NCBI GenBank assembly: GCA_964651705.1 | Contig: CAZYWZ010000003.1 | Span: 1 to 64,000, forward strand | DNA length: 64,000 nucleotides | From: JADLBR01 sp964651705 | GTDB taxonomy: Bacteria > Verrucomicrobiota > Verrucomicrobiia > JADLBR01 | Direction: 5' to 3' | In this document: positions 61,689 through 64,000 of the stretch, in pieces | Layout: the number at the start of each line of letters is the position of its first letter | Numbering within the stretch: position 1 is the stretch's first letter | Program-made: the position numbers and the translations under genes | Notes under the pieces: generated by a model | The model's database searches: none | The model's input: the letters and a program-made list of their open reading frames with translations, nothing else | Told to the model about the DNA's origin: nothing

Positions 61689-61883
61689 GTCAGGCCTGAG
61701 TGGCGCTATGTTAAGCCATGTTTGGGAGGGCCCGCGGCCTCGCGGGCCGGGTCGGCCGAGGCATCCCGCATGCTGGTGTCGCGCGGACGCCGGGGCCGGC
61801 GTCCCTCCCGACTGAAGGCATGACGGCGCAGCTCTGGCCGAACGTCCCAAAACCCCTTAGCTTAGCGCCATTCGGGTCAGGCC
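61689..61883. repeat. MITE-like element with imperfect terminal inverted repeats
   Basis: CTGAGTGGCGCTATGTTAAG near the left end and the inverse complement of CTTAGCTTAGCGCCATTCGG at the right end match at about 16 of 20 positions. Between them are GGCCCGCGG...CCGCGAGGCC-type hairpins. No transposase is encoded. A half copy occurs at 46288-46391. The right end overlaps the rplQ stop codon. Confidence 0.55.
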
Positions 61884-62287
61884 TTCTTCTCAACCGCGGG
61901 TTCGGGTTCGGGCTTCTTGCCGGCCGACGCGATCGACTCGGTCCACTCCAGCATCGCCATCGGCGCCGCATCGCTCTGTCGGAACATCAGCTTCGTGACC
62001 CGCGTGTAGCCGCCCTGCCGCGAGGCGAACGCCGGCGCCACATCCGCGAACAGCCGGTGCACCGCGCCCTCGTCCCGCAGGCGGGCCACCGCCAGACGGC
62101 GCGCCGCGATGTCGCCCCGCTTGCCCAGTGTCACCATCTTGTCGGCCAACCGCCGCGCCGCCTTGGCCTTCGCCTCGGTCGTCCGGATCCGGTTGTGCTT
62201 GATCAGGCTGACCACCAGCGACCCGAGCATCATGTCGCGGTGCTGCGAGGTCCGCCCCAATTTTAGCGAGTTAACCCTGTGTCTCAT
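61877..62287 (-). CDS. rplQ: 50S ribosomal protein L17
   Basis: 136 residues. The N-terminus MRHRVNSLKLGRTSQHRDMM and TTEAKAKAARRLADKMVTLG are diagnostic for bL17. A Lys/Glu/Pro tail is common in this phylum. It follows rpoA by 14 bp, the standard order. The last codons and the stop lie in the right end of the MITE-like element. Confidence 0.95.
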   Translation of the reverse strand: MRHRVNSLKLGRTSQHRDMMLGSLVVSLIKHNRIRTTEAKAKAARRLADKMVTLGKRGDIAARRLAVARLRDEGAVHRLFADVAPAFASRQGGYTRVTKLMFRQSDAAPMAMLEWTESIASAGKKPEPEPAVEKKA

Positions 62288-62301
62288 GGCCGGTCACCAC
62301 C

Positions 62302-63312
62302 TCAGTCCTGCGGCTGCACCGCTTCCGCCGGCGGCTCCACCAGACCCGCCTCGAATTTCATGCCCAGCGAAAGGCCCAGCTCGCTGAGCTTCTCCTTGAT
62401 CTCGTTGAGCGACTTCTTGCCGAAATTCCGGTACTTCAGCATCTCGGCCTCGCTCTTCATCGCGAGCTGGCCGACGGTGGTGATGTTCGCGTTGTTCAGG
62501 CAGTTCGCCGCCCGGACCGATAGCTCGATCTCGTTGACGCTCATGTTCAGCAGCTTCTTGAGCTTGCTGTCGATCGCGCCGACCTCCGCCTTCGTCTCCT
62601 CGAATTCGACGGAGTCATCGGTGAGGTTCACAAAGATGTCCAGGTGCTTCCGGAGGATCGCCCCGGCCTGCAACAGCGCGTCGTCGGGCGTCAGCCGACC
62701 GTCGGTCCAGACCTCGAGGATCAGCTTGTCGTAGTCGGTCCGCTGCCCGAGGCGCGCGTTCTCCACGGCGTACTTCACCTTCCTGACCGGCGAGAACAGC
62801 GAGTCGACGGGGATCACGCCGATGGCCTGACCCGGTTTCTTGTTTTCCTCGCCGGTGGCGAAGCCGCGGCCCACGACGACCTCCATCTCCATCTCGAACT
62901 TCTGCTTCTTGTCCAGCGTGCAGATGAGCAATTCCGGATTGAGCACCTCGACGCCCTGCTCCAGGCGGATGTCGCCCGCCGTCACTGGCCCCTCCCTGTT
63001 GACCTGAAGGAACAGCACCCGCGGCTCCCGCGAGGCCATGCGAAACTTGATCTGCTTCAGGTTGAGGATGATGTCGGTCACATCCTCGACCACCCCCGGC
63101 AACGAGGCGAACTCGTGCAGCGCGCCCTCGATGCGCACCGAGGTGATCGCCGCTCCCTCCAGCGAGGAGAGCAGCACCCGCCTCAGGCTGTTCCCGATGG
63201 TGTGGCCATAGCCGGTCTCAAACGGCTCCGCCGTGAATTTCGCGTACGTTTCCGTCCCCTCGTCCTTGGCGAGGCGGCTCGGCATCTCGAACCTTCCGAG
63301 TCGAATAGGCAT
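62302..63312 (-). CDS. rpoA: DNA-directed RNA polymerase subunit alpha
   Basis: 336 residues from ATG 63312 with GGAGTGAAG upstream. The alpha N-terminal domain is seen in EPFETGYGHTIGNSLRRVLL and SSLEGAAITSVRIEGALHEF. The C-terminal domain that contacts UP elements and activators reads LSVRAANCLNNANITTVGQL, then LNEIKEKLSELGLSLGM. Full length, all landmarks present. Between rpsD (149 bp upstream) and rplQ, the conserved bacterial order. Confidence 0.97.
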   Translation of the reverse strand: MPIRLGRFEMPSRLAKDEGTETYAKFTAEPFETGYGHTIGNSLRRVLLSSLEGAAITSVRIEGALHEFASLPGVVEDVTDIILNLKQIKFRMASREPRVLFLQVNREGPVTAGDIRLEQGVEVLNPELLICTLDKKQKFEMEMEVVVGRGFATGEENKKPGQAIGVIPVDSLFSPVRKVKYAVENARLGQRTDYDKLILEVWTDGRLTPDDALLQAGAILRKHLDIFVNLTDDSVEFEETKAEVGAIDSKLKKLLNMSVNEIELSVRAANCLNNANITTVGQLAMKSEAEMLKYRNFGKKSLNEIKEKLSELGLSLGMKFEAGLVEPPAEAVQPQD

Positions 63313-63461
63313 CTTCACTCCTTGGGCCGGGTTTCCCGGTCGGCCGCCGTGCCTCTGGCACCCGTCCGGACCTACGGCCCCTCCCGCGCGGCACGTTATT
63401 CTTCTGCATCGGTCGCCGGCGGGGCCGGCCGCGCGGGGCGGCCCACCGGCATGAAAACGGT

Positions 63462-64000
63462 TTAGACGCGCCGCGAGTACAGCTCCACCACCAGCTGCTC
63501 GTTCACCACGGGCTGGATATCGTCGCGGGTCGGCATCCGCGCCACCGTGCCCTTGAATCCCGCCGCATCCAACGAAAGCCAATCCGGCACCGGGCTAAGC
63601 TTGGCCGACTCGAGATTGCGCGTCGCCATCTGCCGGGCCCGCGCCTTGTCCGCCACCTCGATGACCTGCCCCTCCCGGACCCCATACGAGGCGATCTTCA
63701 CCCGCCGGCCATCGACCACGACGTGCCCATGGGTCACCATCTGCCGGGCCATGCGGCGACTCGTCGCCAGACCCAGCCGAAAAACGACGTTGTCCAATCG
63801 CGTCTCCAGAATCTGCATCAGGATGTCGCCCGTCACGCCCCGCTTCGAGATCGCCTCGCGAAAATACCGCCGGAACTGCCGCTCCATGATGCCATAGATG
63901 AAACGGAGCTTCTGCTTCTCGGCGAGCGCCAGGGCGTATTCCGAGACCTTGCGCCGCCCCCTCTGCCCGTGCTGCCCGGGAGGGTAGGCCTTCCTGTCGA
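63462..64000 (-). CDS. rpsD: 30S ribosomal protein S4 (5' end outside window)
   Basis: The frame runs from the TAG-side stop at 63462 to the right edge without interruption, so only the first codons are missing. Visible sequence starts DRKAYPPGQHGQRGRRKVSE and includes EKQKLRFIYGIMERQFRRYF, RLDNVVFRLGLATSRRMARQ and the S4 RNA-binding domain (MVTHGHVVVDGRRVKIASYG). An internal ATG at 63887 is not the start. uS4 nucleates 30S assembly. Confidence 0.95.
   Translation of the reverse strand, partial: DRKAYPPGQHGQRGRRKVSEYALALAEKQKLRFIYGIMERQFRRYFREAISKRGVTGDILMQILETRLDNVVFRLGLATSRRMARQMVTHGHVVVDGRRVKIASYGVREGQVIEVADKARARQMATRNLESAKLSPVPDWLSLDAAGFKGTVARMPTRDDIQPVVNEQLVVELYSRRV

Overview
The window is high-GC bacterial DNA that most resembles the PVC superphylum, probably Verrucomicrobiota or Kiritimatiellota. 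I base this on large secreted proteins with LamG, thrombospondin-3-type and 'ANVGQ(L/I/V)K' repeats, a Tat-exported Gfo/Idh/MocA protein, formylglycine-generating-enzyme (FGE) domains, and intergenic palindromes whose sequence I associate with Verrucomicrobiota. The taxonomic call is an inference; no rRNA gene is present.

Layout. (1) <1-8.4 kb, minus: an operon of four exported proteins (small coiled coil, LamG-like/TSP3, a 1456-residue propeller-like adhesin, and a surface protein that runs off the left edge). (2) 9.2-15.7 kb: a HAD-like gene with lost catalytic residues converges on a compact minus-strand cassette made of a KAP-family P-loop NTPase, two unknown proteins and a 1054-residue protein with an HEACH zinc-peptidase-like motif. 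It is organised like a conflict or defence system but matches none I know. (3) 15.9-19.4 kb, minus: a tightly overlapping operon of small envelope proteins (one with a PDZ domain), then a Tat-dependent oxidoreductase-like gene. (4) 19.5-35.1 kb: a mosaic accessory region. It holds two near-identical metallophosphoesterase genes, a ParS/MbcA-like antitoxin, an alpha/beta hydrolase, an FGE pseudogene, two paralogous ~690-residue tyrosine recombinases, two genes with an identical leader but divergent bodies, an AcrVA2-like gene interrupted by an in-frame UGA plus C-terminal tail remnants, and an ATPase/winged-helix pair. (5) 35.4-46.2 kb: a 10.8-kb element inserted in a tRNA-Ile2(CAU) gene, bounded by 39-bp direct repeats. 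It carries an integrase, Xis-like HTH proteins, a Toprim primase, a RepA-like ATPase, a SieB-like exclusion protein facing an Xre regulator, and a tape-measure-like protein, but no capsid or terminase large subunit. It looks like a phage satellite or reduced prophage. (6) 46.4-54.3 kb: a PIN toxin, a TetR-controlled RND efflux pair, a cluster of palindromic repeats, and thiG-larE. (7) 54.5-61.7 kb, plus: a PEGA/FGE membrane protein, an isochorismatase-family hydrolase and a Tol-Pal-like operon (TolQ/ExbB, TolR/ExbD, TPR protein, and a membrane anchor fused to an OmpA domain). (8) 61.9-64 kb, minus: the conserved rpsD-rpoA-rplQ cluster.

Core functions sit at the right end, while about 9-47 kb is largely accessory. 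The best candidates for undescribed biology are the KAP/HEACH cassette, the tRNA-Ile2 satellite with its palindrome array, and the region of paired recombinases, gene-converted duplicates and AcrVA2-like genes. All functional statements come from motif recognition by eye; no database search was run.
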